Shown piece after piece: positions 37,646 to 48,800 of a stretch of DNA of 64,000 bases (positions are counted from its first letter, which is position 1; the number at the start of each line of letters is the position of its first letter). The notes under the pieces were generated by a model that searched no databases, was not told the origin of the DNA, and worked only from the letters and a program-made list of their open reading frames with translations. Both the position numbers and the translations under genes were made by a program. This DNA is from Parvibaculaceae bacterium (GTDB lineage: Bacteria > Pseudomonadota > Alphaproteobacteria > Parvibaculales > Parvibaculaceae), in contig JAPWJY010000008.1 in the NCBI GenBank assembly GCA_028283765.1, positions 1,989,001 to 2,053,000 of the forward strand, read 5' to 3'.

Positions 37646-38216
37646 TCATCCCGCACGCCCTGTTTCCAGCAGGGCGATGATTTCCTTCGTCGTGCCGGTC
37701 TCGCCCAGCCGTGGAAAAATCCGCGCAATGCTGTTCGCATGGGCGTCGGCATTGAGATCGGTCATCGCATCGATGGCAAGGGTGACATTCAACCCGATTT
37801 CATAAGCCTGACGCGCCGTCGTATCGACGCCGATGCTGGTCGAAACACCGGCAATGACGACCTGCGTAACGCCTGCCGATTTCAGATATTCTTCCAGACC
37901 CGTGTTCCTGAAGGCGCCCCATGTCGTTTTTGTCACTACATGATCCCGCGGCTGCCGGTTCAGTTCCGGAACGAGATCGGCCCAGCCGTCAGGGCAACTG
38001 CCCTCCTGCATGGCGAGGCTGTTCATTCCGGCCCGGCGCAATGCCCGCCACATTGATGAGCACGACCGGCAGGCCATGGTTGCGGAAAGCATCCGCCAGC
38101 ATCCGGGCGTTCGCCACCACATCCGCGACCGGATGCGCCGCGGGAAGCGAAACAATCCCCTTCTGGAGATCGACGACAAGGAGGGCGCTCTTCGGGTCGA
38201 GCATCGTGACGGCCAT
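37646..38216 (-). pseudogene. Isochorismatase-family hydrolase, one-base frameshift
   Basis: The N-terminal half (MAVTMLDPKSALLVVDLQKG) and the C-terminal half (PDGWADLVPELNRQPRDHVV, then VVIAGVSTSIGV) are in different frames. Removing one base, about A at 37991 (T on the coding strand, in TTGCCCTGACGGC), joins them into a normal product of about 190 residues with the isochorismatase-like fold. So the gene is broken by a single inserted base, or the base is a sequencing error. The family hydrolyses isochorismate, nicotinamide or related amides; the true substrate is unknown. It lies 77 bases after the MarR gene and 60 before the MFS gene. Confidence 0.82.
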
Positions 38217-38292
38217 GGTATTTTCTTTCTGCTGGATGTTGCCGCGGCGCATGCCCGCCCCCGGTATTCAGGACATTGGGAAAGGGCCGCGA

Positions 38293-38742
38293 TCAGACGT
38301 CTGTTTCTCCCAGACGCCGGATCAGGGAAATGGCGGAAATGAGCGTCTGCTGTTCGGCCGGATCGAGCTTTGCCATGGCGGCCAGAAGCCATTCCCGCTT
38401 GGCGATCTTGCGTTGCCGCCGCGCCTCGGTTCCTTCCGGCGTCAGCTCGAACAAGACCTGCCGTCCGTCCGTCGGATGGGCTCGCCGATGAACCAGCCCT
38501 GCCCCCTCCAGATCGGCGAGCGTGGCGCCCATCGACTGGGGTTTCACGGCTTCAGCCCGCGCGAGGTCCGCCGTCGTCATGGCTCCCACCTTGTCGAGCC
38601 GGGCCAGCGCCGCGATCTGCGACCAGCTCAGTTCCCCGGGATTGGACTCAAGACGCAGCCGGCGCAAAAGCTGGCCAAGCCCGAGAGAAAGCTCGGTGAC
38701 GGCGTTTTCCAGGAGCATCGATGGGTCGGGCGTATCGGTCAT
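38293..38742 (-). CDS. MarR family transcriptional regulator
   Basis: The 149-residue winged-helix protein has the MarR DNA-binding core (LSWSQIAALARLDKVGAMTTADLARAEAVKPQSMGATLADLEGAGL, then RRAHPTDGRQVLFELTPEG), with dimerising helices at both ends. MarR repressors usually bind a palindrome over their own promoter and are released by small phenolic or drug ligands. A 22-base palindrome sits just upstream (38764-38785). It heads the unit MarR-isochorismatase-MFS. Confidence 0.88.
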   Translation of the reverse strand: MTDTPDPSMLLENAVTELSLGLGQLLRRLRLESNPGELSWSQIAALARLDKVGAMTTADLARAEAVKPQSMGATLADLEGAGLVHRRAHPTDGRQVLFELTPEGTEARRQRKIAKREWLLAAMAKLDPAEQQTLISAISLIRRLGETDV

Positions 38743-38763
38743 GCGCCCAACATAGATATAAAC

Positions 38764-38785
38764 AGGAAAACTTGCAAGTCTTCCT
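38764..38785. promoter_or_regulatory. Candidate MarR operator palindrome
   Basis: A 22-base inverted repeat with a single mismatched pair (AGGAAaACTTGCAAGTcTTCCT; core ACTTGCAAGT at 38770-38779) lies 21 bases before the MarR start codon. It overlaps a possible -35 element (TTGCAA, with TATGTT 17 bases on, minus strand). Size, symmetry and place fit autorepression by the MarR protein. Confidence 0.6.
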
Positions 38786-38789
38786 TCTA

Positions 38790-39590
38790 TTATGAACCGG
38801 GCACGTTACCCTGGTGTTTTATGAACCGCGATGGCGTGACGCCGAAATGCTTGCGGAACATAGCCGTGAACGCACTCGGGCTGTCATAGCCGAGATCAAG
38901 GGCGATGGTGGTGACGGGGACGTCCGAGGCCAGCATCTCCACCGCCTGCAGCAGCCGCATCCGCTGTTTCCATGTGGAAAACGTCAGCCCCGTTTCCTGC
39001 ACGAAGCGCCGCGTGATCGTGCGGCGCGAGAGGCCGACATCGCTCGCAAGAGCCTCAAGCGACTGCCCCTCGGCCGGGTTCGTCATGATCCTGCGCGCGA
39101 TCTGCATGATGCCCGGATGCGCCGGCATCGGCAGATATTCCCGCTCCAGCGGCAGGGCGGCCACCTCATCGATGACGATGGCCTCGATCCGGGCTTCCGG
39201 CGATCCGGGATCGGGACGCTCCGTCCATGTGGCGATCCGCGAAATCGCCTCCCGCAGCAATGCGGGCGTCGCCGCCGTGCCGAACTTCCGGGGCAGAGCC
39301 GCACAGGCGCTCTGCTCAATGTAAACGTAAAAGCCTGAGAAATCGCCACAAAGCCGCAGTGAATGATCCTGTTCGGGGGGAATCCAGAAAATATGCCCCC
39401 CGGGCACGACCCAGTCGCCCTGCTGTGTCTGCACTGTCAGCAAACCTGTCGAGACCATCAGGATCTGACCGCGCGCATGACGATGCCATCTGATCGTCAC
39501 CGGACGGGCCAGCCTCTGCCTGCTTACAGCCAGAACCGTTGGCTGGGCCGCATCATCTATGTCGGAAAGTGTCTCAATCGGCCGGCGCAT
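38790..39590 (-). CDS. AraC family regulator with cupin sensor domain
   Basis: The 266-residue product has an N-terminal cupin-type domain (VTIRWHRHARGQILMVSTGLL, VVPGGHIFWIPPEQDHSL) and a C-terminal pair of helix-turn-helix motifs (SLEALASDVGLSRRTITRRF and VTTIALDLGYDSPSAFTAMFRKHFG). The N-terminal form resembles NimR/YdfF-like regulators that sense small molecules. It is divergent from the TonB-dependent receptor across a 107-base region with a Fur-box-like element, so it may control that receptor; this is inference. Confidence 0.88.
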   Translation of the reverse strand: MRRPIETLSDIDDAAQPTVLAVSRQRLARPVTIRWHRHARGQILMVSTGLLTVQTQQGDWVVPGGHIFWIPPEQDHSLRLCGDFSGFYVYIEQSACAALPRKFGTAATPALLREAISRIATWTERPDPGSPEARIEAIVIDEVAALPLEREYLPMPAHPGIMQIARRIMTNPAEGQSLEALASDVGLSRRTITRRFVQETGLTFSTWKQRMRLLQAVEMLASDVPVTTIALDLGYDSPSAFTAMFRKHFGVTPSRFIKHQGNVPGS

Positions 39591-39631
39591 GTCCTCAACT
39601 CGACAAATCCAGTCCCCGCCTCGGGAGCGCG

Positions 39632-39658
39632 GATAATTATATAATGATAATCACTCTC
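39632..39658. promoter_or_regulatory. Fur-box-like element and divergent promoter
   Basis: The sequence at 39640-39658 (TATAATGATAATCACTCTC) matches the Fur box consensus at 16 of 19 positions, and two direct GATAAT hexamers lie at 39632 and 39646. A perfect TATAAT (39640-39645, plus) and another on the minus strand (39641-39636) share the palindrome ATTATATAAT. Iron-dependent repression of the receptor, and perhaps of the AraC gene, is likely. Confidence 0.7.
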
Positions 39659-39697
39659 ATAAATTGTTGCCAGTAATTTGAAGGGCTGATCAGGGGA

Positions 39698-41887
39698 ATG
39701 ACGCGACAGACAGGACGAGAGCTGCTGCTCAACAATACGGCAGTGGCAATGCTGGTGGTTTCCACCATTTTCGCGGCGCCGGCAGCCGCACGAGCCGACG
39801 ACACGCAACAGACGAAAGCCGATGCGCCCGCCAATCCCGCCGCGGCGACATTATCCCCCATATCCGTGACGGCAACCGATACGGAAACCCGGGACGATGG
39901 CGTGAACGGCTTCGTGGCCACACGCTCGACCAGCGCGACCAAAACGGGGGCCTCTCTGCTGGAAACGCCCCAGACCGTCACCGTCATCACACGCAATGAA
40001 CTCGACGCACAACAGGCCGAAACCGTCCGCGCCGCGCTGCGCTATGCCCCAGGCGTGCATATCAGCGACAACCCCGACAATCGTCTCGACTCGATCAGCG
40101 CCCGTGGCTTTACGCTGGATCAGTATCTCGACGGCCTCAAACTCCTCTCAGGCACATGGTCGGTGCCGAAGGTCGAGCCCTATATGCTTGAAAGCGTGGA
40201 GATTCTTCAGGGCCCCTCCTCCGTGCTCTATGGGCAGGCCTCGCCGGGCGGCGTTCTCAACTTCGTGAGCAAGAAGCCGACGAGCGAGCCCATCCACGAA
40301 ATCCAGTTGCAAACCGGCAGTTATGGCCGGGCACAGGCGGCTTTCGACCTTGGCGGCCCTGTCGACAAGGAAGGCCATTTCCTTTATCGCGTGACCGGGC
40401 TTGCCCGGACATCCGGGGCGCAGATCGACCACACCAAAGAGCAGCGGCTGAACATTGCCCCCTCGCTGACGTGGCAACCCGACGCCAACACCAGCCTGAC
40501 GATATTATCCAGCTATCTCCATGATCCCAAAGGCGGGTTCTGGAATCTGATGCCCTATGACGGCACCGTCCTGCCCAACCCCTTCGGGAAAATCTCCCGC
40601 AGTTTTTATACCGGAGACATTGATTTCGAGAAATTCCGCCGCACCCAGACGATGATCGGCTACCAGTTCGAACATCGCTTCAACAATATATTCACGGTAC
40701 GTCAGAATCTTCGCTACAATCATATGGACATCGACTACGCCGCCGTTCAGGGCCTGGCGATGGAGAGCGACAACCGGACCCTTGACCGCCAGTCATACAC
40801 AGCGAACGAGCGCCTCAACACGGTCAGCGTGGACAACCAGCTTGAAGCCATATTTTCCACAGGCGCGCTCGACCACACGCTTCTGACCGGTCTCGATTAC
40901 CAGCATGTCCGATGGGATAATTTCACCCGCTGGAGCACAACATCGTCGCTGGATATTCTCGAACCAGACTACCATCAGAACATTCCGCTTCCAGCCGTTT
41001 TTCAAAGCGCGAAGGAAACGATCCGGCAGCTCGGCCTTTATGGGCAGGACCAGATCCGCTGGGATCACTGGTCGCTTCTGCTGGCCGGACGCGAGGACTG
41101 GGCCAGTTCCGATGTGGATAACCGGATTGCCAACGCATCGGCATCTCAATCCGACCGCGCCTTTACAGGGCGGGCAGGCCTGACCTACCTCTTCGACAAC
41201 GGCCTTGCTCCCTATATCAGCTATGCCACGTCCTTCCAGCCGACAATCGGCACGAATTCCACCGGGGATGCTTTCAAGCCGACCAAAGGCCAGCAGGAAG
41301 AAATCGGCATCAAATTCAGGCCGAACGGATTCAACAGCCTCTTCACCGCGTCTCTCTTCAACCTCACCCAGAAAAACGTGCTGACGACCGATCCGCAAAA
41401 CGTCAATTTCAGCGTGCAAACGGGCAAGGTCCGCAGCAGGGGCGTCGACCTGTCGGCGGTGACGAGCCTGAGCAACGACCTCAGCATACGGACATCATAC
41501 ACCTATCTCCGGAACAAGATCGTCAGGGACAACAGCGGGCTTGAAGGGAATACGCTGGGCGGCGTTCCCAGAAACAGCGCCTCGATCTGGGCGGACTACA
41601 CGCTTCACGATGGCTGGGCCGATGGTCTGGGACTGGGCGGCGGCGCGCGTTACGTCGGATCGACCTATGCAACCGAAGCCAATACCATCAGGCTCTCAAG
41701 CTACACCCTCTTTGACGCCGCCGTGCGCTATGATCTCGGCACAGCGATCCCGTCGCTGGATGGCACACAGCTTGCCTTCAACATCTACAATCTCACCGAC
41801 AAGGAATATATCGCCGACGGCTCGTTCACCGGGATCAGCTATGGCATGGGGCGGACCTTCTATGCGACGCTCTCCTACAAATGGTGA
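39698..41887 (+). CDS. TonB-dependent siderophore receptor
   Basis: This outer-membrane receptor of 729 residues fits the ferrichrome/FhuA-FoxA group. It has a signal peptide to about residue 34, a plug domain (LLETPQTVTVITRNELDAQ, LDSISARGFTLDQYLDGLKL, VEPYMLESVEILQGPSSVLYGQASPGGVLNFVSKKP) and a 22-strand barrel ending GRTFYATLSYKW with a terminal aromatic residue. No N-terminal STN domain is present, so it does not itself signal to a FecR protein. AGGGGA precedes the ATG, and a Fur-box-like site lies 40 bases upstream. It transports a ferric hydroxamate-type siderophore by inference from family. Confidence 0.92.
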   Translation: MTRQTGRELLLNNTAVAMLVVSTIFAAPAAARADDTQQTKADAPANPAAATLSPISVTATDTETRDDGVNGFVATRSTSATKTGASLLETPQTVTVITRNELDAQQAETVRAALRYAPGVHISDNPDNRLDSISARGFTLDQYLDGLKLLSGTWSVPKVEPYMLESVEILQGPSSVLYGQASPGGVLNFVSKKPTSEPIHEIQLQTGSYGRAQAAFDLGGPVDKEGHFLYRVTGLARTSGAQIDHTKEQRLNIAPSLTWQPDANTSLTILSSYLHDPKGGFWNLMPYDGTVLPNPFGKISRSFYTGDIDFEKFRRTQTMIGYQFEHRFNNIFTVRQNLRYNHMDIDYAAVQGLAMESDNRTLDRQSYTANERLNTVSVDNQLEAIFSTGALDHTLLTGLDYQHVRWDNFTRWSTTSSLDILEPDYHQNIPLPAVFQSAKETIRQLGLYGQDQIRWDHWSLLLAGREDWASSDVDNRIANASASQSDRAFTGRAGLTYLFDNGLAPYISYATSFQPTIGTNSTGDAFKPTKGQQEEIGIKFRPNGFNSLFTASLFNLTQKNVLTTDPQNVNFSVQTGKVRSRGVDLSAVTSLSNDLSIRTSYTYLRNKIVRDNSGLEGNTLGGVPRNSASIWADYTLHDGWADGLGLGGGARYVGSTYATEANTIRLSSYTLFDAAVRYDLGTAIPSLDGTQLAFNIYNLTDKEYIADGSFTGISYGMGRTFYATLSYKW

Positions 41888-41895
41888 CAACGCGC

Positions 41896-41928
41896 AAGAA
41901 CTGCCGCCGAAGGGCGGCAGTTCTTTTT
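41896..41928 (+). terminator. Terminator after the TonB-dependent receptor
   Basis: A 12-bp perfect stem (AGAACTGCCGCC, loop GAAG, GGCGGCAGTTCT) followed by five T residues starts 10 bases after the stop. It insulates the receptor from the convergent giant gene. Confidence 0.9.
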
Positions 41929-41969
41929 CACTCTGTGGATCGTATCGTTCAGCCCCGGCGTGCCGATCT

Positions 41970-42720
41970 TCACTGGGCCTGCGCCAGTTGCCGCTTTTGC
42001 TCATCGTTCAATACGCCAGCCCCGACATACTGGACAGCGCTGTTCGGGTTATAGCTCTGCCTTCCGTCGACACCGGGGCGCTTTCCGTCCTGTCCCTGCG
42101 GCTTGTCCTGTAGCGGCGCACCATCGCCGCCGCCATAGCCGATGACCTCGACAGTGATGATCGAGGGCATGTCCTGACCCAGACGGCCTTGCCGGGACCG
42201 GTTGGCCGCATCACCGGCCGCGTTCGAGGCAGCCCCGGCAACGTTCGAAGCCGCCGTCAGGCCCGCGATATTGGGGGCCATCGCAACCGGGATGCCGGCG
42301 GACGTGCCCTGCACCTTGATGTTGGCCGCATTGACGATGTGGAGCGCGGCAAGGTTGATATTGCCCGAGACGCGGATGCCCGCCTCGCCCGCATCGATGG
42401 TGCCAAGCGGCGCGATCAGGTCGATGTCTCCCGGGGGCACGTCCGGGATCGGATTGAGCGTCGCGATGCCCGCGCCCGACGAAGGCACGGTCGGAGCCAG
42501 AGTGACGCTGCCGTAATTGTCATAGACGCGCCGGGGCGGGGTGTAGACCACCGTGGTCTTGGCCCCCCGGCCGGCGTTGATGTCGCCGGTCGCCGACCAG
42601 GCGAGGATGTTGCCGCCGAAGGTCGTCAGGATGCGCGAGAGACCAAGCAGCACGCTGCCCAGCGAATAGATGTCGATGTCGCCGCTGCCTTGCGTGATCA
42701 GGCCGGCCGTACCGAAGGCG
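41970..42720 (-). CDS. Exoprotein C-terminal segment, DUF3739-like
   Basis: About 245 residues read on from FGTAGLITQGSGDIDIYSLG to the stop. GDINAGRGAKTTVVYTPPRR, PGDIDLIAPLGTIDAGEAGI and VSGNINLAALHIVNAANIKV are typical of the DUF3739 end of alphaproteobacterial haemagglutinin-family proteins. The end is a polar, probably exposed tail (QDKPQGQDGKRPGVDGRQSY). Between 42,720 and 42,807 the coding sense can be followed through two further frames (VFETQFGGAIN, then MLAPGGQTVVDVEGEVPP), showing several small indels close together. Confidence 0.7.
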
Positions 42721-42806
42721 GAACTTCGCCCTCGACGTCGACCACGGTCTGGCCGCCCGGCGCGAGCATCATTGATCGCACCGCCGAACTGGGTCTCGAA
42801 CACCCG

Positions 42807-45800
42807 ACCCGCCGAACATCGTGATATTGCCGGTATAAGTGATCGGATTGCCCTGTGCATCCTTGTCGGGGAACAGCGCCACGATGGCGTCGCGGCCGCG
42901 CAGGTAGGAGCCGAAGCGCGTGCTGGCCGGATCGTTATATTCGCGGCCACCGGCGGTGAGTTCGGCGTAATAAACCTGCCGCAGGAAGATGTGCTGTTGT
43001 TCCGGTGCAAGCTTGCCGAAATAGCTCCGCGCCTGTTCGGTCGATCCGTCGAAGCCGTAGCGCTGCTTCAGCCACGCGGCGAGTTCCTTTTCATAGGTCT
43101 TGGCGACCTTGCCGGAGCCTTCGAGCGGCGTGCCTGCGGGCACCAGATTGGCCGGATCGAGATAGGGCAGCAGCGCCGCATAATCCGGTCCGCTGGCGCC
43201 GACGCCCGCCTGCATCGCGATGCTGGCGCCGGGACGATTGTCGCCGGGAACGACCGGGCCGAGCGAGGTGACGCGGGCCTTGTCCGCCATCAGGATGTTG
43301 CGTCCGGCGGAGATGTCCAGCGTGCCGGGACCGGCGACGTTGAAGGAGCTGTAGAGAATATCGCGCCCGGCCGAGACTTGCGAGACATCGGTCGCATCGC
43401 CGTTGACGAACAGGTTGTCGGCGCTGGAGTAATCTCCGACGTCGGAGTTGGACCACACCTCATCCTTGCCGATCGCGGTGCCGCTGCCGACGATATCGCG
43501 CCCGGCCATCATCCACACCGGCCCGCCCTGGTACCATTTCTGTCCGGCGCGCAAGGTGTCGGCGGCGGCGTAGGTGATCACCCGGCCGCTGCTGACGCCG
43601 ACGAGGTCGCCATTGACCGCGTAGAACCGTGCCGGATCTTCAAAGTCCCATTCGCCGGAGACGGTATCCGGCCCGAAGGCGAACAGCGGGTACATGCCGC
43701 TGCTGCCGGGAGTCGCGCGGTTACCCGAGGCCGCAAGGTTGCTCTTGGTCACGCCACCATTGGTCGTCCCGGAGAACGCCGGGTGGAACGGCGTCGCCAT
43801 CGCGCCGCTGGACGCACCGGACTGGCTGACATCATAGCCCTCGGCGTAGATCGAGCCGGCGGCGAGGAATTCCAGCCTGCCGTTGGCGGACGGCGCCAGC
43901 AGCAGATCTCCGGTATCGATTCCGTTGCGGTTTAGCTTCGCTGCGTTGCCGTAATACAGGCTGCCGCTGGCGGCCACCGCGCTGAGGATCGAGGGGTAGA
44001 CAAAGGCGGAGTCCGTACTCGCGATGTCGCCAGCGATGGGATTGTCGCCGTTGGGGGTGATCGGCGTCAGATCGCCGCCGGCCGAGAACAGGTTGATGGC
44101 GGTATGCGCGGTCCACAGCGAGAACCAGCTTTCGCCGCTGCCCTTGTCGCCGTTCACGCTGAACGGGGTCTTGTTCGCCAAAGTGACGCGGCCGGGATCG
44201 TCGACGCCCTTGATAACCAGGTCGCCGCGCGTGGAGATGCTGTAGTTGGAGTCGCCGGGCGCGAGCACGAGGCCGAGCTGGGCCCGCGTCCCGGTCGCCG
44301 CGAACGGGTCGGTGGCGCGCGTATCGCGCACGGAGGAGACGAACGCTCCATATTGCAAAGGCAGGTTGCCGATGCTGCCGGCCTGCAATTGCATGTCGCC
44401 GCGCAGGTTGACGATGGTGCCGGTGAGCGCGGCGTTCTTGTCGGCGTTGTCCTGGTTATAGACGGCATCCTGGGTGAACGGATTCAGCGTGCCGCCGATG
44501 CGCAGATCGATGTCGCCGCCGCCGGTCAGGCTGAGGCTGCCGTCCGCCAGCACGCGGCCGGTGCTGCCGACCGCCAGCACCAGGCCCTGGCTGTGCATAT
44601 TATGCGCCGCGCCGCCCTGCAACTCGCCGCGCTGGCTCAGGATGCCGGCATCGCCGCCGACGTCCATGCGCAGATTGCCGCCGCCCAGCGTGCCAAAGCC
44701 GGTGAAGCCGACCATCCTGTCGGCGGTGCCGCTGCCGAAGGACGGGACATAGCTGCCGAAATTGATCCACCAGGCGGTCGGCTGGTCGTTGCCCTGACCG
44801 AGCGTCGCGCCGCTGCCCTGGCGCCACAGCCAGGTGCCGATCGCCGCGGAGGCGTAGCCGGTATCCTCCGGATTGGGCCGCCCGAAGCCGCCGCCGGACA
44901 GTTGCTGCATCAGGTCGCCGGTCAGGTCGCCGCCGGCCTTCACCGTCAGGTTGCCGCCGCCGGTCGGATACCAGGCGCGCGCCAGGCTGTCGGGACCGCC
45001 ATCGACGAATTTCTCGTTGGCGCCATCGGAGTCGTTCAGCACAGTGCCATTGGGGCCGATGGCGCGCGGCAGATTGTAGGGATCGTTGGCGCCGGTGCCC
45101 TGCGACGACGTGCCGGCGGTGTAGACGCCGTACAACGTATCCATGCGCAGGTTGAGGCCGGCCAACAATTCGAGATCCGCCGCGCCGGTGCGCACCACGC
45201 TGAAACGCGAGCTGCCGGCGACCGGCTGGTAGGTGATGTTGCCTACGACGCAAAATTCAGGAATGTCGGAACACAATTGAGCGGCGCTGTCATAGCCAGC
45301 AAGCGAGGGATCGATGGGATCACCCGCGTGCAGATTCGGATCACCGATTAGATCGATGGCCTCCTGGCTCCAGCCATAGCCGCCGGTGGCGAAGCCGAAC
45401 ATGCCGTAATGGGCGTCGGCCAGACGGAGGTCGCCCTGCTTCGGATGGGCCTGAACGATGCGGCTGTCCGCCGCCGTGGTATCGGCGCCGGCCACCAGCC
45501 GCAGCGACCATGACTGCGAACCTTCCGGCAGCATCGGGGCCAGCGCCCACAGCGCGCCCTGCCGGCTGTTGGCGGACGGACGCAGGTCGACCGAGTCGAC
45601 GCCGGCTGGCAGTTTGATGTTGGCGGCGGCCGGCAGGAAAGCGCCCAGCGGCAAGGTGAGGTCGCCGTCCAGCACATAGGGGCGCGGCGCGGAGGTGCTG
45701 CCGTTGGGAATTCCGATCTGCAGCGGCAGCGGCACGCCCTTGGGCCAGACCAGCGCCGCGAGTTGGGCGGTGCCCGGCAGCCGCATGCCGGCATCGAACC

Positions 45801-48800
45801 GCGTCCCCGTCGGCAGCGTTTCCGCAACGCCGAGGATCGAACCGGCGGCGTGGATGATAGTGCCGGAGGCGTCGCGCACCGCGGCGCTGAACACCGTGCC
45901 GGCCGGCACGGCAAGCGGCGCGGTCAGGGCGCTGGGCGCCGGGATCACGAGTCCGCCGTCGAATGTCATCGCCTTGATCGGCAGATCGTAGTTCAGCGTC
46001 GTGCCGCCCTCATAGGTCGTGCCGTCGGCGATCACGACGCCGCCGTGGGGCACCACGGTGTCGCTGCCGTTGAAATTGACCCCGGGCAGCAGCAGCCAGC
46101 CGTTGTCGTCCTGCGTCACCGGCGGCGGCGCGAAGCCGTCATTGATGCTGCCGTAGATCTCGAGATTGCCGCCGGCGCGGATCACCAGCGCGCCGGGTTC
46201 GCCGGAGCCGTAGACGCCGGTCTGCTGCGTGTGGGGATTGACGCTGGCGTAGCGGTAGCCCGACAGATCGAGATCGCCCTGCACCACCAGATCGCCGTCC
46301 GGCGTCGCGCTGACGATCTCCACGCCGGGGCGCAGATGGAACGCGTCGGTATAGGCGCGCAGGCCGGCCAGCTTGCTGTCCATCAGGTCGCGGTTGGCGA
46401 GTGCGGCGTCCATGAACGCGATGCTCTGCAGGTTCTTGGCGTCGAGGTAAGCTTGGTCGATCACCTGATACGGCCGGCCGCTGGCCGCCGGATCGGTGCC
46501 GTAGGCCGCGTCGTCGTATTGCCAGGTGCCGTTGACCGCGATCGAGCGCGCGCCGCGAATGTCCAGCGTGCCGCTGGCGTCGATGCGGATGTCGCCGCTG
46601 GTCTCGCCGGTGCGCCGCGCGTTGAGTTCGAGGGTGCCGCGCGGCAGGCCGTCGTTGTCGTAGGCCGTACTTCCCACTGGCGCGTCGGTGCCGTGGCGCA
46701 GGTCGATCCGGGCGCCCGATGCGAGCGTCAGTTGTCCGTCGCCCGATGTCAGATTGACGATGGCGCGGTTCGGCGAGTCGATGATCTTGCCGTAGCTGTC
46801 GACCCGCAAGGTGGTGCCATGGGCGTCGAGCAGCGCGCTGCCGGCGATGGTCAGGTTGTTGGATGCCGCGAGATAGATGCTGCCAACGCTCGCGCCGCTG
46901 GCGTCGATGGTGCCGAGCACGGTCAGGCTGCCGTTGTCGACCGACACGTTGATCTCGCCGGCCTTCAGACCGTCGCCGATGGTGAGATCGCCCTGCTTGA
47001 GCTGGAAGCTGCGCGCACCGAACACGCCGCCGTCGTTCAGGCGCTGGTTCAGCGCCGTGAACTGCGTATCGAGCGTACCGCTGTCCCCGAGGTGCTGGGC
47101 GCGGATTTCAACTTCCGCCGCCTCATAGGGCACCAGCGTGCCGCCGGCATCGTACATGCCGCTGCTGCTGCCGAGGATCTTGCCCTGCAAATCGACCACG
47201 CCGGCCGCGTCATCCAGCGCCAGAGCCTTCAGCGTTCCGGCGCGGTTGTATTGCGCCGACAGGTCGATCACCGATCCCGCCGCCTGATGGATATCGCCGC
47301 TGCGGCTTTCCAGCACGACGTCGCCGCCCCAGCTATATTTGCTGACGTCATTGAAGGCGATTGTGCGGCCGGCCATGTCGATCACGGCGCGGTCGGTGAG
47401 CGTCAGGTCGTGCTCGGCGCTCAATGTCAGCTTGCCGCTCGGCAACGCAACTACGGTATCGACGAAGACGTCATGCCCGCTGATGTTCAACTCACCCCCG
47501 AGGGCGGCGTCAGCGGAATTCGCCGCGGCCCCGGCCGGAGCCGTCAGCCGGACCGATCCGCCCGCGGTGATGCTGTTGACCGAGCCGGCTTCGCCGGTGA
47601 TCAGCGGCGTCTCGATATTGAGATTGCCGCCGCTGTACTGATAGCCGGTCTCGGGCTGATACGCGCCCTGCGACTGGTACACTGACAGGCTGCCTTTTTC
47701 ATTCGCGGTGACGCGGTCGCTGGCGCGCAGGTTGACATTGGCAAAGCCCAACGCCAGCCGGGCGTCGTTGTCCTCGCCGGTCGGCTGGCTGCCGGGTCCG
47801 TAGCCGAACTCGATGCGCGCCGCTTCGATATTGAGCGTGCCGATGCCGTTGCCGGCGCCGTCCGCGACCACCGTGCCGGGCGCGGCGGTCGAGCCCTTCC
47901 AGATCAGGTTGCCGGTGCGGATCGTCGCCACGTCGCCGGCGCCGCCGCTGCCGTAGATCGCCGGCGTGCCCAGCACCAGCGTGTCCAGCGTCGACTTGCC
48001 GGTGACCGGGTCGATCGTATCCAGCGTCACGCTGCCGTAGAAATTGACCGACGTGCTCGCGTTCAGCACCAGGGTTTCCAGCGCGGGCGCGCCGTATCGC
48101 GTGTCGCCCCGCAACAAGCGGTCGAGCACGCTCTGGTTCAGTAACAAGCCTGCCGGCAGCACATTGCGCGCCTCCGCGTCCGCCAGCGCGGCACTGTCGC
48201 CGACATTGATCGCCTGCACCGACAGTGTCAGGTTGCGCGTGCCGTAACGCACAGCGTCGTCGAGTGCGAACCGGCCTGACGTGCCCAGCACGATGGTGCC
48301 TTCCGAGTAAAGCTCGGTGTCGCCCGTGCATACCCCCGAGAGGCAGGCGCCGATTTGCAGATTGCCCGATGCTCCGCTGAACGTCGCCGGCAGGATGCTC
48401 AGCACGCCGTTCGACACCGCTACCGTGGACACGCTAACGAAGCCGGTGCCGTTGGCGTAGTTGAAGCCGTCGGTCGCATCATAGGCGGCCTTGCCCCGGC
48501 CCAGCGTATTGATGCTGGCGCCTTGCTCGATGGTCAGATCGCCGACGGCCGAGAGGAACACTTCCGGCGCGGCCAGCGTCGCACCCGACCGCAGCACCAC
48601 ATTGTGCGCGCCAAGGCTGGTATTGATGGTCGTTCCGTTCTGGCCATAGCTCGCATATTGCAGGCCGCCGATCACCAGACGCGATGCACCCATCGCGTTC
48701 AGGACACCCGCGTCGAGCGTCACGCCGTTGAAGCCGGCGGTGGCCTGCGATCCCGCCGCGACGATCTCGAAATCGGCGGTGGTGTAGCCGGCGGTCTTGG

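Noticed and set aside
39698-41887. The TonB-dependent receptor as the partner of the FecI/FecR pair
   Set aside because: It has no N-terminal STN domain, is on the other strand and is separated from the pair by the 12-kb exoprotein gene and a strong terminator; its Fur box explains its control.
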